A stretch of 64,000 bases of DNA, from NCBI GenBank assembly GCA_016720075.1, contig JADJXW010000010.1, positions 1 through 64,000 of the forward strand, written 5' to 3'. This DNA comes from Pseudomonadota bacterium. Lineage in GTDB: Bacteria; Pseudomonadota; Gammaproteobacteria; Steroidobacterales; Steroidobacteraceae. The position numbers and the translations under genes are program-made. Positions within the stretch are counted from its first letter, which is position 1; each line of letters starts with the position of its first letter. Shown in pieces: positions 36,372-43,772 of the stretch. The notes under the pieces were generated by a model. The model saw only the letters and a list, made by a program, of their open reading frames with translations, was not told where the DNA came from and did not search any database.

Positions 36372-36595
36372 TCAGCGCTCCCGGGAAGCGATTGCCCGCA
36401 GCTCCATCGCTGCGAGCAGATCCTTCTGCCGCCCGACGGATTCCTTTGCCTTGATGAGCGCACCCAGGTCGGTCTGCAGGTACATGTTCTGCACTGCAAC
36501 ACCTGGCGCGGGATTCTCGAGGAAGGAGGTTCCCGACGTGGCCATGCTCGAGCCATGTCGCTAAGGCGCTGCAGCAGGCTGTTGAGCTCGCTCAC
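36372..36595 (-). pseudogene. Fragment resembling the C-terminal end of a nucleotidyltransferase-type toxin partner
   Basis: Two frames seem to form one short gene: SELNSLLQRLSDMA from ATG 36595 and, shifted, ATSGTSFLENPAPGVAVQNM, then YLQTDLGALIKAKESVGRQK and DLLAAMELRAIASRER ending at 36372. The last part resembles the C-terminal helix pair of small nucleotidyltransferases (LIxxKxxxGRxxD...ELxAI). The N-terminal catalytic half is absent. It ends within three bases of the tRNA-Ser remnant, so it may be an insertion-scar remnant. Confidence 0.4.
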
Positions 36596-36758
36596 GCATC
36601 TCCCTGCCCGCCCTTTCCGCCATCAGTACGAAGTCCAGCGCCGACTGGTGCTGATGCAATCGTTGCTCCGGGGTGAGTCGCAGGCAGGCCTCGACGAGAC
36701 TGAGGTCGAATCCGGCTTGCTCTGCACGCTGGGCAGGGGTCACGCCGGAAAGGTACAC
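36561..36758 (-). CDS. Small antitoxin-like protein (hypothetical)
   Basis: 65 residues from GTG 36758. The composition is amphipathic and helical: SLVEACLRLTPEQRLHQHQS, then ALDFVLMAERAGREM. The LTPEQRLxxHQxALDF pattern is the one I associate with small partner proteins next to nucleotidyltransferases, and such a fragment follows. It overlaps that fragment by about 35 bp. Assignment is by pattern only. The 36759-36859 stretch between this gene and doc has no recognisable gene. Confidence 0.4.
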   Translation of the reverse strand: MYLSGVTPAQRAEQAGFDLSLVEACLRLTPEQRLHQHQSALDFVLMAERAGREMRERAQQPAAAP

Positions 36759-36859
36759 CGGCTGGCTGCCCGGTCAAATCGAAATTTGGAAACGGGCGGA
36801 GGGTGGGGGATCCAAACCGCTTCCCAACCGATTGATTGCCATGCGGATGCTCTTCCCGA

Positions 36860-37257
36860 TCACCGCCTGGATGGCGAACCCCTGGAATTGGCGCGCAGAA
36901 ACTCGCCGTAGCCGAGCTCATCGATGTCGCCGGCGGCCAGCAACAGCACCGCCTGCGCTGCTGCCTCCTCGGTTGCGACGAAGGAATAGCCATTGAGCTC
37001 GAGAAAGAGCACGCCGACCACGAACCCGGTTCGCTTGTTGCCGTCCAGGAACGGATGATTCTTGACTATGCCCGCTGTATACATCGCTGCGAGCTGGATG
37101 ACATCCGCCTGCTCGTAGGCAGGTGATTGCGAGGTCTTGCCAGACCTGAGCGCAGCAGAGACTCGTCGCGCAAGCCCTCTGCCCCACCATGCTCGACAAG
37201 CTGCCTATCATGGATGGCCAGCACGAGGGCTTCCTCGATCCAGACCGGCTGCTTCAT
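36860..37257 (-). pseudogene. doc: Death-on-curing (Doc/Fic-fold) toxin, frameshifted
   Basis: About 131 residues when joined. ATG 37257 overlaps the antitoxin stop (ATGA). The N-terminal part is QPVWIEEALVLAIHDRQLVE, then HGGAEGLRDESLLRSGLARP. The frame then shifts near 37125 to SPAYEQADVIQLAAMYTAG and the Doc active-site motif NHPFLDGNKRTGF. One added C (CGC to CGCC) restores RPRQSPAYEQ, close to the usual family text. Doc phosphorylates EF-Tu to stop translation. The active-site motif is intact, so the break may be a sequence error. Confidence 0.8.
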
Positions 37258-37490
37258 TTGGACAGGACGTGCAGCGTGTTCCTGTAGCGCGTCATGATCT
37301 CTTCCGCCTTGGACATCTTCTTCTCGAAGTCCGGATCGAACGGCGTCAGGCGATAGGTGTTGTTCGGGCCTTCGACCAGAAACACTTCCTCGCCTTCGGC
37401 AGTGCGCAGACGACCAATCACTTCCTTCGGAAGCACCAGGCCCAGCGAATTGCCCACCTTGCGTACTTTCAGCGTGACCATACCCACCAT
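37254..37490 (-). CDS. AbrB/MazE-type antitoxin
   Basis: 78 residues from ATG 37490 (ATG 37481 possible). The swapped-hairpin AbrB/SpoVT DNA-binding fold is evident in LKVRKVGNSLGLVLPKEVIG, followed by an acidic, toxin-binding tail (FDPDFEKKMSKAEEIMTRYR). It is first in the two-gene operon with doc, and a large palindrome sits 10 bp upstream of the start, the expected autoregulatory operator. Confidence 0.88.
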   Translation of the reverse strand: MVGMVTLKVRKVGNSLGLVLPKEVIGRLRTAEGEEVFLVEGPNNTYRLTPFDPDFEKKMSKAEEIMTRYRNTLHVLSK

Positions 37491-37499
37491 CCTTGATAA

Positions 37500-37521
37500 T
37501 GTTATTACAATTGTAATAACA
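37500..37521. promoter_or_regulatory. Palindromic operator of the AbrB/Doc module
   Basis: GTTATTACAATTGTAATAAC is a perfect 20-bp palindrome (37501-37520), extended to 22 by the flanking T and A. It is AT-rich in a GC-rich region and lies immediately upstream of the antitoxin start (37490), overlapping the expected promoter. Cooperative autorepression by the antitoxin-toxin complex is the usual mode. Confidence 0.65.
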
Positions 37522-37656
37522 ATGTGTCCGCGTAGTCAACCCGCCAAGCACTAGCCGGTGGGTTCCATCCTGAATCTGCGGACCCTTTCACCAGGCCTGA
37601 TACGGATCCAAAGCAGTCAGCGTTGCCATGCTGAACACCTCCGGACATACGTATCT

Positions 37657-38166
37657 TTACGGAAACCACAGCATGAACTCCGCCAGCACGGCCTCGCGCT
37701 CGACAGTTATCCTCGCGGTTGCAGCGCGGCCCCAGGCTATCCAGCAGGTCGCTGGCGCGCACTGGATCATTCAGGGGTTCGCCGTTCACCGCGACGACCA
37801 GATCGCCAGCCTCGAGGCCAGCCTCGTCGAAAACCTGCTCGTCCCAGCCAGGATAGACGCGTACTCCACGCAGCGAACCGTCGTCATGGAAGGCGGCCGC
37901 GCGCCTCATGTACTGCTCCAGACGCTCTGGATCGTCGTGCGTGGATTCCGACTGGGAAGCAGCCATCGCCGCGACAGATTGATTCTGTTCTGCGCCGCGC
38001 GCGGGAAGCATCGCCGGCGAACCGCTGCGCGTGACTTCAGCCGCAGCCATCGTCGCCGCGTTGGCACTGGTCGCTGCCGGGCTGGAATCCCGCAGCGACC
38101 AGCTCGCCCACACCGCGACCGCCAGAAACCCGCTGCCCAACACAGCGGGGGAAGTATCCGGGCCAT
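37657..38166 (-). CDS. GspC-like inner-membrane PDZ protein, frameshifted twice
   Basis: About 169 residues when repaired. ATG 38166 gives ARILPPLCWAAGF; the frame then shifts near 38125 (one T missing in a TTT/TTTT run) to LAVAVWASWSLRD, a single membrane anchor. A linker follows, then a C-terminal PDZ-like domain (LRGVRVYPGWDEQVFDEAGL, EAGDLVVAVNGEPLNDP). A second shift near 37745 leads to the end ARITVEREAVLAEFMLWFP at 37657. GspC connects the type II secretion inner platform to the secretin, but no other gsp genes are nearby, so this may be an orphan. Upstream is the spondin-domain gene. Confidence 0.6.
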
Positions 38167-38189
38167 GAATCAGCAGGCGAATCGCGGCA

Positions 38190-38861
38190 TCAACGCACCC
38201 GCCGGATGGTGACCTGGGCCACCGGGTTGCGCCAGTCATACTTCGCGGCGCTCAGGTCCCCGATGCCGTGAATGCCACCGTGCACATGCACGAAGCCCTC
38301 CGCACCACCCTGTGATACTCCCGCCCCGCCGCACTGCGGACCCGGAATGTTTGCGCAGATCTCGTCGTTGGGCTCGGTGCCCGCATCGTAGCCGCTGAGC
38401 GTATAGGTCACACTCGCCCGATCCCAGGGCAGCTCGGCGCTGTTCAGCCCGGCGAATCCGTCATTGGTCGGCAGGAGCATGCCCGCCACGCTGAGCCGGT
38501 CGAAGCGCGAGCTTCCGCGGACCTTCACCGTCACCGAGGCGCCCGCCGCCAGCAACCCCGACGTTGACACCGCGTCAAGCACCTCACCGGAATTGCCCAG
38601 CGCAGCCTGCAGCGGCGCGGTGTCCCCGCCTTCGGCCAGGATACCCAGGCCATCGCTGGCCGGCTGTCCCGGCTTGAACATGCTGATGCGCCCGCTGTGG
38701 GTCGCAACGAGCAGCGGCGTGAAGACGACGCCCGCCGTGAGGTTGGTCACCGTGACTTCGAACTCGCGCACCGAGCGACCCTGGCTGCCACCGTCTGCAA
38801 CGGCCCCGGTGGTGACAGTGGCCAGCAGCGCAGCGGCACCCAACACTTTCAAGAATCGCAT
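38190..38861 (-). CDS. Spondin-domain secreted protein
   Basis: 223 residues from ATG 38861, which starts the signal RFLKVLGAAALLATVTTGAVA. The spondin domain follows: FEVTVTNLTAGVVFTPLLVA, GLGILAEGGDT, MLLPTNDGFAGLN, VTYTLSGYDAGTEPNDE and a C-terminal FVHVHGGIHGIGDL. In bacteria these are exported beta-sandwich proteins of unknown role. An alternative upstream ATG adds 15 residues but spoils the signal. The two-component system upstream on the same strand may control it. Confidence 0.88.
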   Translation of the reverse strand: MRFLKVLGAAALLATVTTGAVADGGSQGRSVREFEVTVTNLTAGVVFTPLLVATHSGRISMFKPGQPASDGLGILAEGGDTAPLQAALGNSGEVLDAVSTSGLLAAGASVTVKVRGSSRFDRLSVAGMLLPTNDGFAGLNSAELPWDRASVTYTLSGYDAGTEPNDEICANIPGPQCGGAGVSQGGAEGFVHVHGGIHGIGDLSAAKYDWRNPVAQVTIRRVR

Positions 38862-38922
38862 GAGTCTCTCCTGTAATGGTGGCGGCAACATGCCGCCGCG
38901 ATGCATTCTGGAGTTCGGTTGT

Positions 38923-40188
38923 TCACGGATTCATCACGGCGAGACGAAACGACATGGTCGTGCCGCAGCCGGGCGCGGAGCGGATGTCCAGTCGTGTGCC
39001 CAGGAGCCCCAACGCCCGCTGAACAATGATCAGTCCGAGACCATTGCGGGACTGCACCCCTTCCGTACTGGCGCGCACGGCTTGCGGGTCGAAGCCTCGC
39101 CCGCTGTCCTGAATACTGACGACCAGCTCTGCCTGATGGATCTCGACGGCAAGCCGCGAGGCGGATTCCGGTCCGCCATGGCGAATGGCGTTGTCCAGCA
39201 GGTTCTCGATGGCCGTCTCGATCAGCTCGCAGTCGGCGAGCACCAGGGGTGCCGAGGGTTCGATGTCCAGCAGCACGCGATTGGCGCCAGGCCGGGTGTC
39301 ACGCTCGAAGCGCGCGCCGATGTCGCGGGCCAGGTCGCACACCGACACCGGCTCCAGGATCGGCTGCCTGCCAGGCGATTCAAGCCGGGCCAGCCGGAAT
39401 ATCTGGGACACCAGCCTGGCCAGCCGGCGGCAGTGCGCACTGACCAGGGAGAGGTATTCGCGTCGCATTTCCCCGGACAGGCCAGCGTCCTGCTCCAGCA
39501 TTTCGAGATAGCCACAAGCGGCTGACAGGGGTGTACGCAGATCGTGCCCGATGGACTCGAACAGCCGCCGACGGTCTTGATCCAGGCTGCGCAGCGCCTC
39601 GACTTGTGCGCGATTGCGCCGTGTGCGCCTGTCAATCGCCACGGCGATCGCGCCACCCAGGGCCATGATCGACGTCAACAACAGCAGCGTGACCGTGAGG
39701 ATGCGACTGGACGAAACGAATCCCCCGGCATCTGCAAACTGCGCGCCGCCCAGCACGACGTAGACGAACCCGTCGCCGCCGCGCACCGGATGCACGGAGA
39801 AGATGCTGCGACCTCCCGGGTGCGCCGGATCGTCGCCATACAGCGGGCCACGGTGGCCGGCAAGCCATCGCCGCAGCGGATCCGGATCCACCTGCCCGTT
39901 TCCGCCGCCGATCACCCTTCCGCGAGCATCCAGCAGGTACACCCTGGCCAGCGGATTGACCACCATCGCGTGACCGGCGATCTGCTCCAGAACCTCGTGG
40001 TCCACGTTCCCTTCGCGCAGCAATGGCGCCGCACGATCGACGTACATGGCGATGCTTGCGTTGAGCCGCTGCGTAAGCTCATCGAAGTGGCGACGTGCGG
40101 CAAAGGCCATGACGCCAGCACTCATGAAACCCAGCACGGCGAGCGCCACCACCACGCCGGAGACGAGCTTCAGATCAGACCGCTGCAC
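38923..40188 (-). CDS. Sensor histidine kinase
   Basis: 421 residues from GTG 40188, overlapping the response-regulator stop (TAGTG). Two membrane segments (LVSGVVVALAVLGFMSAGVM and ILTVTLLLLTSIMALGGAIA) flank a periplasmic sensor of about 130 residues. HisKA follows with SIGHDLRTPLSAACGYLEML (phospho-acceptor His) and a HATPase with NLLDNAIRHGG (N box) and DSGRGFDP (G1). It is cotranscribed with the response regulator. Signal unknown; the nearest output gene is the spondin-domain protein. Confidence 0.92.
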   Translation of the reverse strand: MQRSDLKLVSGVVVALAVLGFMSAGVMAFAARRHFDELTQRLNASIAMYVDRAAPLLREGNVDHEVLEQIAGHAMVVNPLARVYLLDARGRVIGGGNGQVDPDPLRRWLAGHRGPLYGDDPAHPGGRSIFSVHPVRGGDGFVYVVLGGAQFADAGGFVSSSRILTVTLLLLTSIMALGGAIAVAIDRRTRRNRAQVEALRSLDQDRRRLFESIGHDLRTPLSAACGYLEMLEQDAGLSGEMRREYLSLVSAHCRRLARLVSQIFRLARLESPGRQPILEPVSVCDLARDIGARFERDTRPGANRVLLDIEPSAPLVLADCELIETAIENLLDNAIRHGGPESASRLAVEIHQAELVVSIQDSGRGFDPQAVRASTEGVQSRNGLGLIIVQRALGLLGTRLDIRSAPGCGTTMSFRLAVMNP

Positions 40189-40898
40189 TATTCGCTCGCG
40201 GCGCAGAATCGATAGCCTGTCCCCCAGGTGGTCAGGATAAATCGTGGGTGTGCCGGGTCTGGTTCGATCTTGGCGCGCAGTCGATTGATGTGGGAATTGA
40301 CCGTGTGCGCATAGCCGTCATAGCCCGGCCCCCAGATGCGATTCAGCAACTGCTCGCGCGACCAGGCGCGATCACGGTGCCGCATGAGGTGATGGAGCAA
40401 TCGACACTCCCGCTCGGTCAGCGCTACCGGCCGGGCCGCGAGCCATGCCATGCGTACGCGCGGATCGACTCGAATCCCGCCGATCTCCAGGGGTTCGTCC
40501 TGTCCATCCTGGTCCGGGTCCCGGCCAGGCCGGGCGCCACGACGCAGCTGGGCGCGCACACGCGCCTGCACCTCCGCCATGCCGAAGGGCTTGCCGATGT
40601 AGTCGTCGGCGCCGGCATCGAGCCCCTCGATGCGGTCTGTCTCGGTGTCGCGGGCCGTCAGGAAAATGACCGGGGTGGCAGCGTCCCGAAGGCGCAGCGC
40701 GCGGCAGAGGGTTACGCCGTCGGTATCCGGCAGCATTCGATCGACGATGTAGAGGTTCCAGCGCCCCATCGCGGCGCGACGCAATCCTTCCTGGCCGTCC
40801 CGCTGGACTTCCACGACCGTGCCCGGCCCTGCCAGCTGCGCCGAGAGCAGCTGGCCTATTGCCGGATCGTCTTCGATGACCAGAATGTGATGGTCCAC
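40188..40898 (-). CDS. OmpR/PhoB-family response regulator
   Basis: 236 residues from GTG 40898; no in-frame ATG lies close, and further upstream the frame runs into the poly-G tract. The receiver has VIEDDPAIG (acidic pocket), YIVDRMLPDTDG (phospho-acceptor Asp), FLTARD and KPF (Lys). The C-terminal winged helix is complete (LTERECRLLHHLMRHRDRAW, YAHTVNSHINRLRAKIEPDP, FILTTWGTGYRF). It overlaps the histidine kinase gene. Confidence 0.92.
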   Translation of the reverse strand: MDHHILVIEDDPAIGQLLSAQLAGPGTVVEVQRDGQEGLRRAAMGRWNLYIVDRMLPDTDGVTLCRALRLRDAATPVIFLTARDTETDRIEGLDAGADDYIGKPFGMAEVQARVRAQLRRGARPGRDPDQDGQDEPLEIGGIRVDPRVRMAWLAARPVALTERECRLLHHLMRHRDRAWSREQLLNRIWGPGYDGYAHTVNSHINRLRAKIEPDPAHPRFILTTWGTGYRFCAASE

Positions 40899-40978
40899 GG
40901 TGACTGATACGCATGGACTCGAGGTTTCGTTACTTGCGGGGAGGACTATTCGTCTTAAGGTCGTCCTCCCTGTAAAAG

Positions 40979-41334
<356 letters not shown>

Positions 41335-41600
41335 TTTCTGCGGCGCCGAGTGGGCGCCGTTGATGTCCTGCGGCGTGTAGACGCTGCGCCCGCGGGCAGT
41401 CTGGCGCGCGTCCGCTTCCGGAAAACTGAACCGGTCTCGCCAGCCCAGGTCGTTCCAGTAGGTGACGTGGAACGCGAGCGGCAGCACATCCGCTCGTCGG
41501 GTGAGTTCACACAAGCGGCCGGGCCTGCTGCAGCCCTGGGAGACACCCGACACCGCCCAGGGCCGCGCTGATCCGCCGACGGAAGCGCGAAGCCACGCCA
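41335..41600 (-). pseudogene. DUF1223 secreted thioredoxin-fold protein fragment
   Basis: The minus strand reads SQGCS, then (several residues short) CELTRRADVLPLAFHVTYWN, DLGWRDRFSFPEADARQTAR and GRSVYTPQ. This is the core of DUF1223 proteins, which normally start with a FTSQGCSSCPPAD motif and continue for about 230 residues. Four residues, including the second Cys of CxxC, are missing, and the C-terminal half is replaced by the poly-G tract. The gene is either truncated or, more likely, badly sequenced. Confidence 0.6.
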
Positions 41601-41678
41601 GGCGCAGCGCAACTTGGACATGCTCATCATTGCCGTACGCTGGCAGGGGCCCGTTCGTTACGGGCCCGGGTTGTGCCG

Positions 41679-43334
41679 CTACCGCGAAACGGGCGCGTAG
41701 CGCAGCGTCAGATAGCCCGTGCGGCCAGACTGGTTGTAGAACGCCACGGTTTCGTTTCCAGATCCAGATGCCCGGAGAGCCGCGGCCGCCGCGCCAGACG
41801 ATTGCCCTGGTTCGGGCCGGCGGAGCGATTCTCGGTGTCCTGCCAGGTGACTCCGGATTCCACGCGAAATCCACGCCACGTGAATCCCGTGCCTGCCTCG
41901 ATGCCGAGCACCCGCGCCGAGTCGATATTGGCCGGCAGGAAGTTTCTCGTCCAGGCCGATCAGGTCGCGGAACCGGGTTGCGAACAACGAGACGCGCCAG
42001 CGCGCGGATTCGGCGTGGCCGCGTACCGCCAGCTCGAAACTGCGCGAACGCTCCGGATCAAGCTCGGGATTGCCGAAGAAGGGATAGTAGAGGTCGTTGA
42101 AGCTTGGCGCCTTGAACCCGGTGCCGGCCTGCACCAGCAGCTGGATCGCATCCGACCAGGCGTAACCGATGGCCGCGGTGCCTGTAGCGTGCTGGCCGAA
42201 CTGCGCGTTGTCATCCCCGCGCAGGCTGAACTCGGTGCGCCAGGGGCCGGCATCACCCACGAACTGCGCGAACAGCGCGGTATTGTCGCGCGCGCTGCGA
42301 ACGTAGGCAGTATCGCTGGCGACATGATCGCGCTGGTGGTCGACGCCCAGTGTCAGCAGGCGTCCCGCAGCCAGCGGAACATTCCATTGCAGGCTGGCGC
42401 TGTCGCGGCGCGTCTGGAAACGACCCGCGAAGCTCTCGCCCAGGTAATCGCGCGAACGGTCCCAGGCGCGGCCGAGCGTGAACTGCAGACGGCCGCCCGC
42501 TTCGAGCTCCCGCGAGGCCGACAAACCGGCCACCTGCTGAAGAATCCGACTCTCGTTGGTAAAGGAACCGTCATACTCCGCACGGCTCGTCGCGCGCAGC
42601 AGGTTGCCTTCGAAACGGGTGTGTTCACCAACCTGCCAGCCGGCCGCAAGGTTGCCGGAGCGATAGCGATAGCCGTCGGCATCGGGCTCCTCGGTGAAGC
42701 AGCCGGCGAACTGCGTGCTGCTTCCGCGGCAGGCGTCGAAGCCACGCGTCGCCTCGGCGCTGGCCTGCAAGCGAAACCATGCGCGATCGTCGCCACCGGC
42801 CAGTGCAGCGTAACCCCGGCGCGTGCCCAGACTACCGCCGGTCAGCGCGAACTCGGGCCTGAATCCATCGCCGGTGTGCCGATGGGTGAAAATCTGCAGC
42901 ACGCCGCCAATCGCCTCGGAGCCATACAGGCTGGAGCGCGGACCGCGCACGAACTCGATTCGTTCGATCATCTCGACCGGCAGGTTCTGCAAGGCGGCGG
43001 TGCCGGCCGTGGCCGAGCCTATTCGCACGCCATCAACCAGCACCAACAGATGATCAGCGTCGGCGCCACGCACGAAGAATGACGTGAGCTTGCCAGGCCC
43101 ACCGCTGTTGCCGATCGACAGGCCCTCGACGCCCTGCAGCAGGTCCTCGATCGAGGTGGCCTGGCGCGCCTGGATCAGTTCGCGTGTCAGCACCGTGGTG
43201 GCGGCCAATGCCGCATCCAGCGGCTCTGGCACGCGATTGGCCGTGATGACCACCTCGCTCAAGTTTCCTGCGGCGACCGCCAAAGGGAACACGAACGCGA
43301 AGAGGCCCAGCGGCCCCGAAATGGACTTGCGCAT
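41679..43334 (-). CDS. btuB: TonB-dependent vitamin B12 transporter BtuB, frameshifted
   Basis: About 550 residues. Signal SISGPLGLFAFVFPLAVAAG, a TonB box/plug start (LSEVVITANRVPEPLDAALA), a plug with LLQGVEGLSIGNSGGPGKLT and FVRGPRSSLYGSEAIGGVLQIFT, then a 22-strand barrel. The frame shifts near 41940 (after DLIGLDE, to NFLPANIDSARVLGIEAGTG) and back near 41765, ending SGRTGYLTLRYAPVSR. Both shifts lie within 600 bp of the poly-G tract. The upstream cobalamin riboswitch confirms the B12 assignment. Confidence 0.88.
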   Translation of the reverse strand: MRKSISGPLGLFAFVFPLAVAAGNLSEVVITANRVPEPLDAALAATTVLTRELIQARQATSIEDLLQGVEGLSIGNSGGPGKLTSFFVRGADADHLLVLVDGVRIGSATAGTAALQNLPVEMIERIEFVRGPRSSLYGSEAIGGVLQIFTHRHTGDGFRPEFALTGGSLGTRRGYAALAGGDDRAWFRLQASAEATRGFDACRGSSTQFAGCFTEEPDADGYRYRSGNLAAGWQVGEHTRFEGNLLRATSRAEYDGSFTNESRILQQVAGLSASRELEAGGRLQFTLGRAWDRSRDYLGESFAGRFQTRRDSASLQWNVPLAAGRLLTLGVDHQRDHVASDTAYVRSARDNTALFAQFVGDAGPWRTEFSLRGDDNAQFGQHATGTAAIGYAWSDAIQLLVQAGTGFKAPSFNDLYYPFFGNPELDPERSRSFELAVRGHAESARWRVSLFATRFRDLIGLDEKLPAGQYRLGAGARHRGRHGIHVAWISRGIRSHLAGHRESLRRPEPGQSSGAAAAALRASGSGNETVAFYNQSGRTGYLTLRYAPVSR

Positions 43335-43394
43335 TGGATATGGCTCCTGCCGTGCGTCCCCGCACGACTGATGGTTGGCTGGCATGACTTCCGC

Positions 43395-43645
43395 GCAAAG
43401 GCCGGTCTCCGGACTCATGGGCAGGAAGCGACGGCATGAGCCATCGAACCGTTCGAAAGACCTACCTTCCCGGAAACCGAAGCTTCCAGTGGATGCGCCG
43501 TGGATGCCGGATTGACCGGATCCGCAGCGCGCGGCCAGCGAACCAAACCCATCTACCGTTGCGGGGGCAGTGCCGGAATGGCGATGTAATCGCGCACCGG
43601 CTTCCCGTTTAAACCCTTCGCGTTGCCGCGAGGGGTCACCTTTCG
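43395..43645 (-). promoter_or_regulatory. Cobalamin riboswitch upstream of btuB
   Basis: On the minus strand the order is GGGAAGCCGGTGCG, then ATTCCGGCACTGCCCCCGCA and ACGGTA, then CCACTGG, CGGGAAGG and finally AGTCCGGAGACCGGCC, the B12 box (about 43400-43415). These are the conserved parts of the AdoCbl riboswitch in the right order. It ends about 65 bp before the btuB start (43334). Adenosylcobalamin binding should sequester the ribosome-binding site and shut off import. Confidence 0.93.
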
Positions 43646-43704
43646 CGCGGCTAGGCTACGGAGTACCAAGCCTGGCTGTCAATTCATACGTCCAGTCCCG
43701 GAAC

Positions 43705-43718
43705 TTGACGCTGGTCAA
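43705..43718. promoter_or_regulatory. FNR/DNR-type site upstream of qNOR
   Basis: TTGACGCTGGTCAA is a perfect TTGAC-N4-GTCAA inverted repeat, matching the Crp/FNR-family half-site spacing (TTGAT-N4-ATCAA). It is centred about 61 bp before GTG 43773, suitable for activation of denitrification genes by an NO- or oxygen-responsive regulator such as DNR or NnrR. Confidence 0.55.
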
Positions 43719-43732
43719 TTGAACGGCGCTTA

Positions 43733-43755
43733 AATATGCATATTATTTGCACATT
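43733..43755. promoter_or_regulatory. NsrR-like operator upstream of qNOR
   Basis: The half-sites AATATGCATAT and ATTTGCACATT are separated by one base (11-1-11), the layout of NsrR sites. The first arm matches the consensus AAnATGCATTT well, the second less well. The site ends 17 bp before the start codon and would block transcription until NO destroys the NsrR cluster. Confidence 0.45.
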
Positions 43756-43772
43756 ATAAGGGAACCCATGCC

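Noticed and set aside
36301..36440. A complete tRNA gene.
   Set aside because: Only the T arm and 3' acceptor strand can be drawn. The sequence where the anticodon and D arms should be encodes the RAIASRER fragment and does not fold as a tRNA.
36343..37521. An insertion sequence or transposase in the toxin-antitoxin region.
   Set aside because: No transposase or integrase motif and no terminal inverted repeats were found here. Only the tRNA remnant hints at integration.
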